Of a stretch of DNA of 64,000 bases, positions 1 through 11,369 are shown piece after piece. Where the stretch lies: NCBI GenBank assembly GCA_963924555.1, contig OZ004584.1, positions 4,773,001-4,837,000 on the forward strand, written 5' to 3'. The DNA comes from Crambe crambe (Eukaryota; Porifera; Demospongiae; Poecilosclerida; Crambeidae). Below the pieces are notes generated by a model, which was given only the letters and a program-made list of their open reading frames with translations, did no database searches and was not told the origin of the DNA. Each line of letters starts with the position of its first letter. The stretch's first letter is position 1. A program made the translations under genes and the position numbers.

Positions 1-103
1 TATTAGTTGAACTCAATGCTCTGTAGAGTCTTGCTGAATATAATAATGGACCTTTAGCTAAATATAAAATTCATTGAAGCAAAATCACAATAGAAGATAA
101 TTG

Positions 104-1357
104 TTAAATACCTGAAAATAATCCTTTTATCATTCTTATACCTTTCCTCCACCAACTGGAGTGAGTGAGCTTTGTTTGCTTTTTGTAGGAATAAGTTTGA
201 AGTAATAAGGAAACTATTTCATTATGTCCATTTTGCTCTGCTATCTCCAAAGAAGATTTCCCACTGTTATTTTTCATATGACTATCAGCACCATTTTGAA
301 TCAGTAGAGCAACTGTTTCAGTGTGTCCATTTCGACTTGCAAATATCAGAGAAGACCAGCCATTGTTATCTTGCATGTCAATTTGTGCACCATTTTGAAG
401 CAGTAGAGCAACTGTTTCAGTGTGTCCATTTTTACTTGCAGACATCAGAGAAGATGACCCATCGTTACTTTGCATGTCAATTTGTGCACCATTTTGAAGC
501 AGTAGAGCAACAGTTTCAGTGTGTCCATTTTTACTTGCAGACATCAGAGAAGATGACCCATCGTTACTTTGTATGTCGACTTGTGCATCATTTTGAAGCA
601 GTAGAGCAACTGTTTCAGTGTGTCCATTTCGACTTGCAATCCTCAGAGAAGACGACCCATCGTTATTTTGCATGTCGACTTGTGCACCATTTTGAAGCAG
701 TAGAGCAACTGTTTCAGTGTGTCCATTTTTACTTGCAGACATCAGAGAAGACCACCCATCGTTATTTTGCATGTCGACTTGTGCACCATTTTGAAGCAGT
801 AGAGCAACTGTTTCAGTGTGTCCATTTTTACTTGCAGACATCAGAGAAGATGACACATGGTTACTTTGCATGTCAATTTGTGCACCATTTTGAAGCAGTA
901 GAGCAACTGTTTCAGTGTGTCCACTTCGACTTGCAATCCCCAGAGAAGACCACCCATCATTATTTTGCATGTCGATTTGTGCACCATTTTGAAGCAGTAG
1001 AGCAACTGTTTCAGTGTGTCCATTTTGACTTGCAATCATCAGAGAAATGAATCCTTTGCGGTCCCTCAGATTTACTAAGTGCTCCAGATTATCGACAGTA
1101 TTGAGTATCAGCTGTACTATTTCAGTGTGTCCTTGTCTACAGGCACACATGAGGGCATGATCACCTTCATCATTCTGTCTATCAATATCAATTCCTGGGA
1201 CTTGAAGTAGCTCTTTAACATACTCCACATTTCCATGGAGACAAGCCACCATTAACTGAGAACACTGCTTTCCATTGATCACCACTAAACTGTTAATGTT
1301 GGTACTTTTCTCTTTAACTAGTGTCAGGAGAGACTCATCTGACCAACTGGAATCCAT
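104..1357 (-). CDS. Ankyrin-repeat protein, single exon, 417 aa
   Basis: The reading frame starts at the ATG complementary to 1355-1357 and runs open for 417 codons. After a short N-terminus (about residues 1-28), about eleven ankyrin repeats follow to about residue 390. The last seven to nine are nearly identical 33-residue units carrying NGHTETVALLLQNGA, so the DNA is a 99-bp tandem repeat over about 320-1040. The C-terminus is short and basic. No signal peptide, membrane segment or catalytic domain is seen. Ankyrin repeats are protein-binding scaffolds; the partner cannot be inferred. The near identity of the internal repeats suggests recent expansion or gene conversion. The first coding segment (about 1264-1357) and its upstream sequence recur at 34348-34500 and 46665-46800, so the gene marks one edge of the duplicated module. 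A further exon outside the window is possible. Confidence 0.85.
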   Translation of the reverse strand: MDSSWSDESLLTLVKEKSTNINSLVVINGKQCSQLMVACLHGNVEYVKELLQVPGIDIDRQNDEGDHALMCACRQGHTEIVQLILNTVDNLEHLVNLRDRKGFISLMIASQNGHTETVALLLQNGAQIDMQNNDGWSSLGIASRSGHTETVALLLQNGAQIDMQSNHVSSSLMSASKNGHTETVALLLQNGAQVDMQNNDGWSSLMSASKNGHTETVALLLQNGAQVDMQNNDGSSSLRIASRNGHTETVALLLQNDAQVDIQSNDGSSSLMSASKNGHTETVALLLQNGAQIDMQSNDGSSSLMSASKNGHTETVALLLQNGAQIDMQDNNGWSSLIFASRNGHTETVALLIQNGADSHMKNNSGKSSLEIAEQNGHNEIVSLLLQTYSYKKQTKLTHSSWWRKGIRMIKGLFSGI

Positions 1358-1464
1358 TGCAACAATAGTTTGGCTTTTAGGAACTATGCTAACTGATTAA
1401 CAATAATAACTACTTACAGCTACTTCCACTTTAGGAGGTGTGTGAAAAGAAAAATGGATACAAC

Positions 1465-1845
1465 AGAGTCACCAGACTGGCACACCCACCATAATATTCC
1501 CATTACCCATAAGATTTAGATGACAATATTCATAGCAGTAATCTGGAGTCCCACCTAAGCAGCTAGATGAATATCATTAACTGATGTAGACACACCCCCC
1601 AAAATGATACAGTGATCTCATGAACCTCAAACACTGGAAACTAAACTCCACCCTTCTATTCTCTACCTTCAAAAGGGAGAGTTGTCATCACTCCCAAAAT
1701 GATTATACGTATATAAAGCAATGTCTACATTATCCTTTCATTGGTAGAGTCATCATCACTGTCTGCTGGTTCTTTGGGCAAGTTATCTTCACTGGGTACA
1801 GAGTCCTCAACAGCGAAAAAAGAGCAATCAATTGACATGGTATCA
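1465..1845. repeat. Local duplicate, unit 1 (paired with 4846-5262)
   Basis: This block, starting with a 'caccagactggcacaccca' motif and ending in a SMARCAL1-terminal-exon-like stretch, recurs in the same orientation at 4846-5262 with substitutions and small indels. Both contain an AAAGGGAGAGTTGTCATCAC segment and the same order of landmarks. It is noncoding and probably derives from the region between the ankyrin and SMARCAL1 3' ends. Confidence 0.75.
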
Positions 1846-2159
1846 CTCATTTGTAATGTAAATGGTTTTGGATAGAGGAATAATTACTATCACGTCCACA
1901 ATATAATTAACTGATGTAGACACACCCTCGACAACATATTAGAATTAGATCATTGACCACTGTTTTGGGTGTACTCATAAAACAATGTCCATCAAGTCCT
2001 TTTCAACTAAACAATGGTTTTCTGAGAGAATAAGAGTACAGAGGTAAATACACCCCAAAAGTGGTCGACACACTCCAGAAATGGTAACCACAGATTAAAA
2101 TTCATTGACCACTGAGCCATTCATCAACACACACACCAAAGGCATCCCCCCAAAAATAA

Positions 2160-3500
2160 TGATTCATTAAATGTCTAGATTATCCATCAAGTCCTCTTCA
2201 TTTAAGTTGTTGAACCAGTTAGACATGTTTACATTGATATAGTCCACTATTATACAGTGATGAGACAAACATTTTCTAAAAGGATGTACTACACTCATGA
2301 GTGTTTCTTCACCTAAATAGGTAAATATCATGAAATTAGACTATGGCATCCGCTTTGAAGTTTTGACCACAATGAGGTTTTTAAAACAGTGTAACTACCA
2401 GCCATCAGGGCTCTAAACTAATAAATGACTAGGGCTGTTTTTATAGTGTCAAACGTTTTGCAGTATAAAAGGCGCTTAACCGCCATAGTCTAAGTCGGTT
2501 AATGCCCTCAGCCTCGGAGTTCCACTATTTTAGGACCTTCGAGCTGTTGCCTATGATGACCTCGGGCTTCGCCCTCGGTCACCATAATAGCAACAGCTCT
2601 CAGGTTCTAAAATAGCAATAACCTATACATACACCCCAAAGGGGTGGTATATTAGACACACCTCCAAAACAGTATCCAAAATTAAAATTCATTGACCACT
2701 GTACCAGAGAAATCATTATCCATCAAGTCCTCTTCATTTAAATTGTTGCAAGTGGCGTATTTAGAGGAAATGCTTGGAGTACTAATAATACACATTAAAT
2801 ATCAAATGGGTGTGGTTATGGAAAGTGGGCGTGGTTACACAAAAACTCTCTGGCACACAACTGTGCAGGTAAGCTAAGCACCCCCTCTACATACTCCACT
2901 GGAAAACCAGTTAGCATTTATCACCACTGGTTCTGTAACTGATGCTTTGGGTGAGTTATCTTCACTTAAGCTGACAATAGCTGCACGAAAAATAATAAAT
3001 AGATCATGCAAGGTCACCTTCACTGCTGATTAGAGGGAGTTCGCTCCAATTGTCACCATTTTGCATATGTACTCCTGGATTCCAGAATAGTTCAGCAAAC
3101 ACAAAAGCAGCTGTCAGATTCAAACCTATGTGGGTATGAAGCCTACACGATTGAAAACAGCTACAACACTAAGATTTCATTGTAATGCAGAAAGAATGAA
3201 AACCTTAGTGTAATTATAGTGTTATAATTAATATACGTAGTTCTTATCTGCATTAAAAAAATTAATTAAGTAGTAGTTGTCATGGATACTGATGAAGCAC
3301 TTGTGGTTCATTAAGGTTCCTATGGATACATGCACCTATTCATGGTTGATTCTTTACTAAGTATGTCAGTATGGGACTACTGTAAGGTAAGCACTTACCC
3401 ATATCTGTTGTGTTTATGCACAATGTACCTGTCATTAGCTGTGGTGATTGACAAGACACCGACTACAAACATATTTGAACCTATCACAGTAGGTCAGCTG
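2160..3500 (-). pseudogene. SMARCAL1 3'-end fragments (degenerate copy)
   Basis: Three remnants of the SMARCAL1 3' exons are readable on the minus strand. At about 3408-3490 lies the motif V region exon (LSITTAN in one frame). At about 3064-3150 lies the next exon, reading GLNLTAAFVFAELFWNPGV. At 2160-2230 and 2690-2990 lie pieces of the terminal exon (NEEDLMDNLD and the TEPVIN region). The ELFWNPG exon is uninterrupted here, unlike in copy A, and so shows its ancestral form. The flanking DNA repeats an 'acaccccaaaagtggt' motif several times. There is no continuous gene; this is a partial duplicate. Confidence 0.75.
2524..2616. repeat. Imperfect hairpin
   Basis: The arms CTATTTTAGGACCTTCGAGC and GCTCTCAGGTTCTAAAATAG pair around a smaller GC-rich hairpin (CTCGGGCTTCGCCCTCGG). 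It is noncoding and probably a small foldback element. Confidence 0.6.
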
Positions 3501-3545
3501 CAGGAGGTGGTGGGAGGTATACCATACAATGTAAAATACACATAC

Positions 3546-3718
3546 AGTGAATTGCAAGTTGGTTGTCCAAATGTAAAGCACAAATTGACTGCAATAAAAA
3601 CTTGCATCTATATATTGAGGAAAAGCCACACATCTATTCAGGAACAGCCTCAAGTTTACACAGCTCTTTTAGATTTGCATCTTACATTGGACAACCAACT
3701 TGCAATTCACTGTACATA
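3546..3718. repeat. Inverted repeat with about 30-bp arms
   Basis: The left arm (about 3546-3585) contains CAGTGAATTGCAAGTTGGTT. The right arm (about 3682-3718) is its reverse complement, with about 100 bp between. It lies next to the degenerate SMARCAL1 exon and is probably a small inverted-repeat element. Confidence 0.65.
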
Positions 3719-3724
3719 CCAACC

Positions 3725-3972
3725 ATCCAGATTTCCCTGGATTATCCAGGGATTGGGTGTCAAATCCAGACATCCAGGAAACATCCAGGGAACATTTTTA
3801 TTATGCCTAGGTGCTCTTTAATAGGTTATACAATGGCTACATTACCAGATTCTGCCTTGAAGCCTATGATTGTGTGTACCCGAGATACATCAACATAACA
3901 TTAATTTTAAAATTTATTAATTTCATCCAGGGAAATTAATTCAAATCCAGGGGAAAAATATCCCAGGTCCAG
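3725..3972. repeat. Interspersed 'atccaggga' short repeats
   Basis: The motif ATCCAGG or ATCCAGGGA occurs about seven times in both spacing clusters (3730-3792 and 3928-3970). It is noncoding. The following stretch, 3973-4845, shows short open frames but nothing recognisable as a gene. Confidence 0.5.
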
Positions 3973-4845
3973 AGAAGTGTCTTTTGGGGGTCGGTAAGTA
4001 TGAATACAGGGCACACACAAGGCACAGTTCAGTTTTAATGTAAGCACCTGTTGTGTCTACCGTGGTCACCAAGCACACACAAATACTCGTTCTTGACATT
4101 CTCTGTTGGTTGCAGCCACACATGCTCTTTTTTCGCCACCTCATTAAAATTCCCACCTTATAACATTCAAACCATTCCTCCTTCACTCCCAAGGCTTACG
4201 TATTTGCTACATCTCTCCACCTTCACTTCATGCATCCCATGGCATAGTCTTCTCTCCCCAAACAGCATCTTATTGTGTCCAAGATATCTTGAACCATGTC
4301 AGCCATCTATCCACAATCAAGTTTGGTATGGACCAACTTGTTTGTAAGATGCTTGGAAGTCAATCTTTCTTGTCATTGCTGATATTAATTTTGGTGACAC
4401 GTGATATAGTTCTCACTCATCTGTTCTGTTGCACATGCCCAGCCTTCAGAGTCCACGTCTCAGCCTAACAACTGTCATTTCCTACAGACTCATAAATCTC
4501 CACAACTCTCAACTAATGTTCTCACATTCAATGAACATACAACTAGGTCTGTTATACTCAACTTTTGTGTAATGCCAATCTCTTGTGCACTAGTAAGTAT
4601 AACCTTTCTTGGTGGGTTGCATGCCCCAGATATAGGATACCACTGTTAATATCTGGACTACTCCACACAATAATCAACAGTGATATCAAGTTTAATCCAC
4701 ACATGCGTTTCTGGGCTCACCATGAGAAGGTACTTGACATGAGCACACACGCACACATGTACTATATAAAATAATTATTGCAAGGATTGATCAATAGCAA
4801 GGTTGCCTGGTAACGAAGCTGCTTAAATAGTTGTTTATGGCCAGG

Positions 4846-5262
4846 TCACCAGACTGGCACACCCATCCATTACCCATGAAATTTTGATGACAAATCAATA
4901 TTCATTATTTAGGAATCTGGAGTCCGACTTAAGCAGCTAGATGAATATCATTTAATGATGTAGACACACACCCCAAAATGGTACAGTGATCTCATGCACC
5001 TCGAATAAATTTAAAGGACACTACAAAAGTGGAAAACTAAGCTCCGCCCTTCTATTCTCTACCATCAAAAGGGAGAGTTGTCATCACTCCCAAATGATTA
5101 AAAACAATGTCTATAGCTACATTATCAATCAAGTTTTCTTCATTTAAATTATTGAGCCAATTAGACATGTTTCATTGGTAGTGTCATTATCACTGTCTGC
5201 TGGTTCTATGGGTGAGTTATCTTTACTGGGTACAGAATCCTCAACTGCTGCTGATTAAATTC
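4846..5262. repeat. Local duplicate, unit 2 (paired with 1465-1845)
   Basis: This is the same order of landmarks as 1465-1845, in direct orientation. It ends in a SMARCAL1 terminal-exon remnant at about 5130-5245. Confidence 0.75.
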
Positions 5263-5560
5263 TTCTGAATAGCTAGCTAATTATGAACGAAAAATAAATA
5301 ATAATTTCTGTGGTCAGGATCAAAGCACTACCATAATCATAGGGTGAACAGATGGGTCATACCATGCTCAGGCTCTAACAGCATTTCGGCTTGGTGTCCT
5401 CCTCCAACAATAAACGTGTGATATATAGTATGTTGCCATGGAAATAAACTACCTTATTTTATTGACGGTGTGGATAGAATACACACCTCAATATCTTAAG
5501 CACAATAGCATTGCAAACTTACCAAATGACATCAATGAACATTTATAGAAGTATGTTGAC
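5090..5560 (-). pseudogene. SMARCAL1 terminal exons, decayed copy
   Basis: The block parallels 8370-9060 of copy A: a terminal-exon remnant, the 'caaagcactaccataat' flank, the 'ggtgtcctcctccaacaa' flank, and a worn trace of the motif VI exon near 5520-5570. The frame is lost throughout. It is a partial tandem duplicate of the SMARCAL1 3' end. Confidence 0.6.
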
Positions 5561-5620
5561 TGCCTAAACCAAAAATCCTCAAAGGTGATAACACTACAGT
5601 CAGCAGAGGCAGAAACACCA

Positions 5621-5626
5621 TGCTAA

Positions 5627-5661
<35 letters not shown>

Positions 5662-5672
5662 GGGGGGGGGGC
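5621..5672. repeat. (TG)n followed by a G tract
   Basis: About 16 TG dinucleotides are followed by about a dozen G. A second G-rich tract lies at about 5856-5880. The stretch 5600-8040 otherwise contains AT-rich noncoding DNA, a T-rich tract at 6172-6220, and a short direct repeat ('aataacaaatgaata' at about 6295 and 6370). No gene was recognised there. Confidence 0.85.
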
Positions 5673-8044
5673 TGATGGTGTTCAATGTTTTGCTATCATG
5701 CTATCATCATGCATAGCTGTGGTTTCAGCTTGAAAAAAACAACAACAAAAAAACAAGAATTTAGCCATTAATTTTAGCAAAGGTGTTGTTCATTAAAGTT
5801 GAAGCAAATCAATAAATGGCTGGTCCCAAAAGTGGGGGCTCTGCCCCCACAAAATAAAGGGGGGGGGGGGGGAGGGGGGAGCTGCACCCCCATCCCCGTA
5901 TCTCTGCCACATGATCCAATCTATTTTCCTTGCATAGAGAGTTTTAGCTAATTATTCTTTTAATTATGGTTAGCTACTACCCTGAAGAACCTAGTTTGTG
6001 TCAGAAGCAGTCGAAGACTCATAGTGAAGGTAACCTGATTCAAGCACATCTGGTTATCAATATGGTAGATGATTTGAGTTACTAGAAGGATGTGACTTCA
6101 CTTATGCTTCTATTCAGGGCCATAGACATGCTTTAGGTTTAGGGATGCTAGCAAGTGTACATTCAGTCCCTGTTTTTTTTTTTGTTTTTTTTTGTTGTTT
6201 TTTTGTTGTTTTTTTTCCTTCTGGTATAAAAGCAATTAGCTAGCTAATCATGATGAAGAATTTTTTTTTTTGAATATCATTGTGTACATTCCAATAACAA
6301 ATGAATATTGTATATTCCCATATGAATATAATAATGACCACACCCACTGGCCCTGTGAGGTCGCATTTCAATAACAAATGAATACTTTTGTGACCACACC
6401 CTTGTAGTGTACCTCACAGGGCTAGCCATTTGAGGTCAAGTGTGTCATAAGTTACTGATTTTACGTATTTAAGGTCAAAGGATGTCATGGGGGTAGTTTT
6501 ACTATTTGGGCATGACTGTAGGTGTTCCTTATGTGCCCCACATACACCTGGCCATATACAATAGAACCTCACACTGAAATGCTGAGAGAGGACAATAATT
6601 TTATTATCAGCATTAACCTCCAAAAGAGGACGACTTCTCTTCAAAGCCTTATCAGATTGGTCAACATAATTATTCGGTTGCTTGAGACAGGGAAAATGAC
6701 TTCATTTTGGTAAACTTGCAATGCTATTGTACTTATTGAGGTGTGTACCCTATACACCTCACTCATTACACAGGCCACTAATACAATTCGCCAAAGAAAA
6801 TTTCTCAAAGGCAGACAGCACTATACAATGAAGGTGACCTTTTTTTTCCTTGCATAGACGTAACTAACTACGTAGCTAATATTTTTCAGTGAAGATGACT
6901 CACCCAATCAGCAGACAGTGATCACTAATGCATAGCTAATGACTCTACCAGTGTAGCTAAACATGTCTAACTAGGACTTAATTAGACACAGTTTGATGAT
7001 TTTGAGTGACAGCTCTCCCTTTCCAATGGTGCTTGAGTGCAGCCTGTTGATCAATGACAAGAGTCAATAAAACAGTAGTCAATGAATTTGGCTACCATTT
7101 CGAGGGCATGTTAGTAGCCTATTATTCTCAACAAAAATGTCCTGAAAGAGTACATTATATATTATTTTGAACTGTGTGTAGCATTTAACAGTTTTCCCCA
7201 AAAGGATGTAAAAAATTTTTTGCTCAGAATGCCTCAAAAGCACCCAAGGGAGCGAGCTATAACAATGACTGAAGCCTATTATTCTGGGTTTTTAGCCTAT
7301 TATGCTGCTATTCCAGTGAGGCCCTATTATTCCCTTTATTATGCCAGCATATTAGCCCCATGCCTAACTACATGCAGTGATACATGCACATATTAATCTT
7401 ATTCATGGATCAATAATTAAAACCACCTGAAACCCAACAATACTGACTCGGTGACTTACCCAGCCATAGTCCGGTTAAGACATAGTAACCACATTGTCAC
7501 AAAATGTAATTAGTAACCATAAATTTCCAGTGTGATACATAGAGTTTCAATGGGACTACATATGAAATGCATTGTTTCTCTGGAATGAAGTGTAGCTAAT
7601 TTGCATACAGCTATTATCTGAATAGGTGAACAATACCTATTCTAGAACTTCATTTAGCAAGCCATATAATGTTGCCATAGGAAAAAGCAAATGTAGAGGA
7701 TACCAAAAATCAGCCACTGAACTCAAGTATTTGGTGAGAAATAGCTTTTTATACTTTGAGAGTGGTAAAGCTTCATATCTTGGGTAAGAATTTTCCCTTC
7801 ATGTTTGGTATGTCATAGGCATAGGAACCAGTATCCAAGACCCCAGAGTCATTCATCATCACCCTACCACCCAAGTTTACCTGCAAAAAATTTTTTTAAG
7901 AGGATAGACACATGCACCCATTAGTGATGAATTATCATGTAAATACACCCCAAAAGTAGACACCCCCCAAAAATGGTAACCACGCCATTGGTATCCAAGA
8001 CCACTGAGCCCATAGTCATTCATCAACCAAAGGTATCACCCTTC

Positions 8045-8120
8045 TACCACCCCAAAAGTACCCATCAAGTCCTAGCCTCTTCATTTAAGTTGTTGAACCA
8101 GTTAGACATGTTGGTAGAAT
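8045..8120 (-). pseudogene. SMARCAL1 terminal-exon fragment
   Basis: On the minus strand this reads the fragment MSNWFNNLNE, matching the C-terminus encoded at 8368-8440. It is about 70 bp and isolated. It is one of many local copies of the last exon. Confidence 0.65.
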
Positions 8121-9340
8121 CCATGAAAATTTGGTTTTTTAAGAGGATAGACTACACCCATGAGTGCTTGTTTATCTAAGTGCCATGTAAATATACCCCA
8201 AAAGTGGTCGACACACCCCAAAAATGGTAACCACACCTGGTATCCAAGATTAAAATTCATTGACTACTACATGCCCATAGAGAATATTCTCACACCGAAG
8301 GCCACTCAAGCACCACCCTTCTATTTCTCTTCCACCAAAAAGATATTATAGTTTACACCCAAAATTAATCAATGTCTAGATTATCCATCAAGTCCTCTTC
8401 ATTCAAATTGTTGAACCAGTTAGACATGTTTGCATTGGTAGAGTCATTTATTACTGGTTCTGTAACTGATGCTTTGGGTGAGTTATCTTCACTGGGCAAA
8501 GAGTCCTCAACTGCTTCTGACACCAGCTGATTAAAACAGTCAAACAGATTCTTCTGGGTAGTATCCTGAATGAAAAATAATGACTTACACATAAATATAG
8601 GATCATGCAAGGTTACCTTCACTGTAGTGGTGTCTGCCTTTGAGAAGTCTTCTTTGGCGAGTCCTGCTTGACATAATACTTCTAATTTCACCTGTATTAG
8701 TGGCCTGTGGAATGAGTGAGGTTCATAGCCTATCAAGATCAAAGCACTACCACAACCACAAGGTGATCATAATTATGGCATTCACAAACTAAAGCAGCAT
8801 GCAGAGTTCATGGTTGTGAAATAACAATACAGTAGCCTTTTTTGTTTGGTGTCCTCCTCCAACAGAACTGTGTGATACCGCATTATCTATTGATACATCT
8901 CTAGGTGTGTGGACACCTCAATATCTTTAATAAGCACAATATAACATAGGATTGCAAGCTTACCAAATGAAGTCATCTGCTGTGTCTTGAGCAACCAAAT
9001 AATGAACATTTACAGAATTATGTTGACCAATCCGATAAGCTCTATCTTCTGCCTGAATCAAAATCTGCATTTGTAATAATGACTGCATGAAATTAAAGTT
9101 CATTACCTCAGTCATAACTTATGCTATAGGATCAAAGATGTACAGTTTAAATACTAAACTCATGTCAGTAATATTCTACCACTGTAAAGTAATACAGCTT
9201 TGTAGACTACAGTGGACTCCCTCTAATCAGGCCAGCAGAAGTGTCCTGATTAAAGGGGTGGCCTCATTTCAGGGGTCCTGATTAGAGGATTGTCACCATT
9301 ATGCATACGTACTCCTGGATTCCAGAATAGTTCAGCAAAC

Positions 9341-10128
9341 ATCAGAGAGTGCGGTAGCACTCTCTAAGTAGGGATGGCAGGTCAAAGTCCATAGGACAGT
9401 ATAAACTAAAAACTCTTCTTTCTCTTCTACCCTTACTCTACAGGTTCTCAGAAGGCTACAGTGAATTATTATATCTACAAAGAAGAGAGGAGAATGTTCA
9501 AAAGCCAAAAATTCATTCGCCAACATAAGAAAAAAACGAGTTCTAAAATTGACTTTTCGTTCTTTTTCTTTATAATAATAATAATAATGTATAAGATCGA
9601 CGTACCGACTTACTGGCTATAGTCATCAAAATTCTGCTTTGGCCATCTGTTAGAGCGGCACCTAGAGGCTGATCTTTTGCTATTAGTTTTGACTAAGGCT
9701 CTACTTCACTATTCGATAGCACTCGGAACACAGCTGCTAATCTTTCTACGCCATTTTGAAGGGGGCGGGGCTTATGGGCGGAGCCACGTAAGCTTAAGTT
9801 TAGCTATAGCCAAGGTCTTCATTCATTATCTGATGATGTTCCAGTCACTCCTTGCTGAATTACAGTACAGATGCTCATCCTATAGTAGCATTATAGCCAG
9901 TACTGTAGACTGTAGTGTAGTCAGCTCACTTCACCATGCCGTGTACATGTCATTTACATTGCTGTTGCTGTAAAGTTTTATATCAACAAAACTTAAATAG
10001 CTAAACAAATTCTTCAACCAGAGACACTGTATGTACCTACAAAAGAGGTTTATGTAGAGCTGGCTTTGTATAGTACTGTACTGTAGCCTCCCTCATTCAA
10101 CTTCAAGCACTAAGAAAAAGGATAGAAA
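9341..10128. other. Insertion splitting a SMARCAL1-A exon, outer part
   Basis: The conserved exon is cut after TTTGCTGAAC on the minus strand (9306-9340). Its other half, GLNLTAA, appears only at about 10577-10612. The intervening DNA begins with a short palindrome (GAGAGTGCGGTAGCACTCTC) that recurs in part near 13125. No coding sequence was recognised in this part. Confidence 0.65.
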
Positions 10129-10576
10129 CAAGTGAGCGTAAAAAATTTCTTCGAAATAAAAATGTGAAGTAGGGATGCTATTATAACTGCAGCTTCATTA
10201 TGAAAATCAAGTACTGCAGCATCGAAGCAGTATGGCCCAAAAATCTAGCTGGAATATGTATTATAACTGCATGCAAGAGAGTGAATTTAGTGAAGTGACC
10301 CTTACCCATCATCAAGTACAAGATACTATTCCTACTTCACTCCCATGATCAAGGGCCAAGGGAGTGAAGTAGGAATAGTATCTCGTACTTGATGATGGGT
10401 AAGGGTCACTTCACTAAGTTCACTCTCTTGCATGCAGTTATAATACATATTCAAGCTAGATTTTTGGGCCATACTGCTTCGATGCTGCAGTACTTGATTT
10501 TCATAATGAAGCTGCAGTTATAATAGCATCCCTACTTCACATTTTTATTTCGAAGAAATTTTTTACGCTCACTTGT
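10129..10576. mobile_element. Long foldback element 1
   Basis: The two arms of about 210 bp are nearly perfect reverse complements around a spacer of about 20 bp. Outer ends read ACAAGTGAGCGTAAAA and its complement; the arm contains GTGAAGTAGGGATGC and CCCTTACCCATCATC. No protein is encoded. It resembles a non-autonomous foldback or MITE-type element; relatives lie at 12221-12546 and 57421-57726, with a partial one near 50050-50270. Confidence 0.85.
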
Positions 10577-10700
10577 AACAGTAGAAGCAGCTGTCAGATT
10601 CAAACCTATGTATAGATACAGTAGGACACAATTAAAATTGTTTGCAAGAACTACAATACTAAGATGTCAATTTCAGTCACTGCAATAATGAAGAAGGAAG

Positions 10701-10727
10701 TGGGGGGGGGGGGGGGGGGGGGGGGGA
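10701..10727. repeat. Poly-G tract
   Basis: There is an uninterrupted run of about 25 G. Similar G/C runs occur at 16662-16692, 22259-22282, 33893-33912, 40723-40740 and 41387-41401. Confidence 0.9.
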
Positions 10728-11129
10728 AACCTTAGTGTAATAGTGTTATGAACAGTCAGTTAATGTATATGCAAAGAAATCAATGTTTGAGAAATGGCTG
10801 ATGAGATAATGAGATGGACTGTCATACAATGTACCTGCATTAGCTGTGGTGATTGATAAGACAGCGACTAGACATATCGTGCTGGAACCTATCACAGTAG
10901 GTCTGTCTCACTTCAGCTGCAGTCTTGCCATCTATCCTAATGTGTCCATAACTCTACACATAATGAGGGGAGGGTGGGAGGTATACCATATGATGTAAAT
11001 TAAGTCATTGAAATGAAGGGCAGTATGGGGGAGGGTGAGCCTGCGGCAGGAAGGTGTACCACAGGTCTCCCACATAAGAGACCATTTGGTACAGTGCTTT
11101 GCAAGTTGGTTGGCAGAGTTCATGTAAGT

Positions 11130-11176
11130 ATGTAAACTCTCTATTGTGCACTACTGCAAACACAATAGAGAGTTTA
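11130..11176. repeat. Short hairpin
   Basis: TGTAAACTCTCTATTGTG and its complement pair around a loop of about 12 nt. It is noncoding and lies just upstream of the methyltransferase gene. It could be a small inverted-repeat element; a regulatory role is not supported. Confidence 0.6.
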
Positions 11177-11369
11177 CACAGCAGCTATAGGAAGTGAAAT
11201 CTGCCTTGCAAAGCACATTATGTTTAATCAAGGCTTACAAGGGGTTGCCATCCTAATCACACTTCCTGAGGCATTGATGGATTACTTGTGGTTAAGATCA
11301 AAGCATTGTTACTACCTTATAAATGTGATTAGTATAGTGAGGGCAAATACTGTAGTGTTCTAAAAATTA

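Noticed and set aside
172..1050. 292-codon plus-strand open frame opposite the ankyrin gene
   Set aside because: Its periodic peptide is the complement of the ankyrin repeat; it has no family signature and no independent support.
4051..4347. 98-codon plus-strand frame as a gene
   Set aside because: Low-complexity, serine-rich peptide without conserved features; overlaps another short frame on the other strand.
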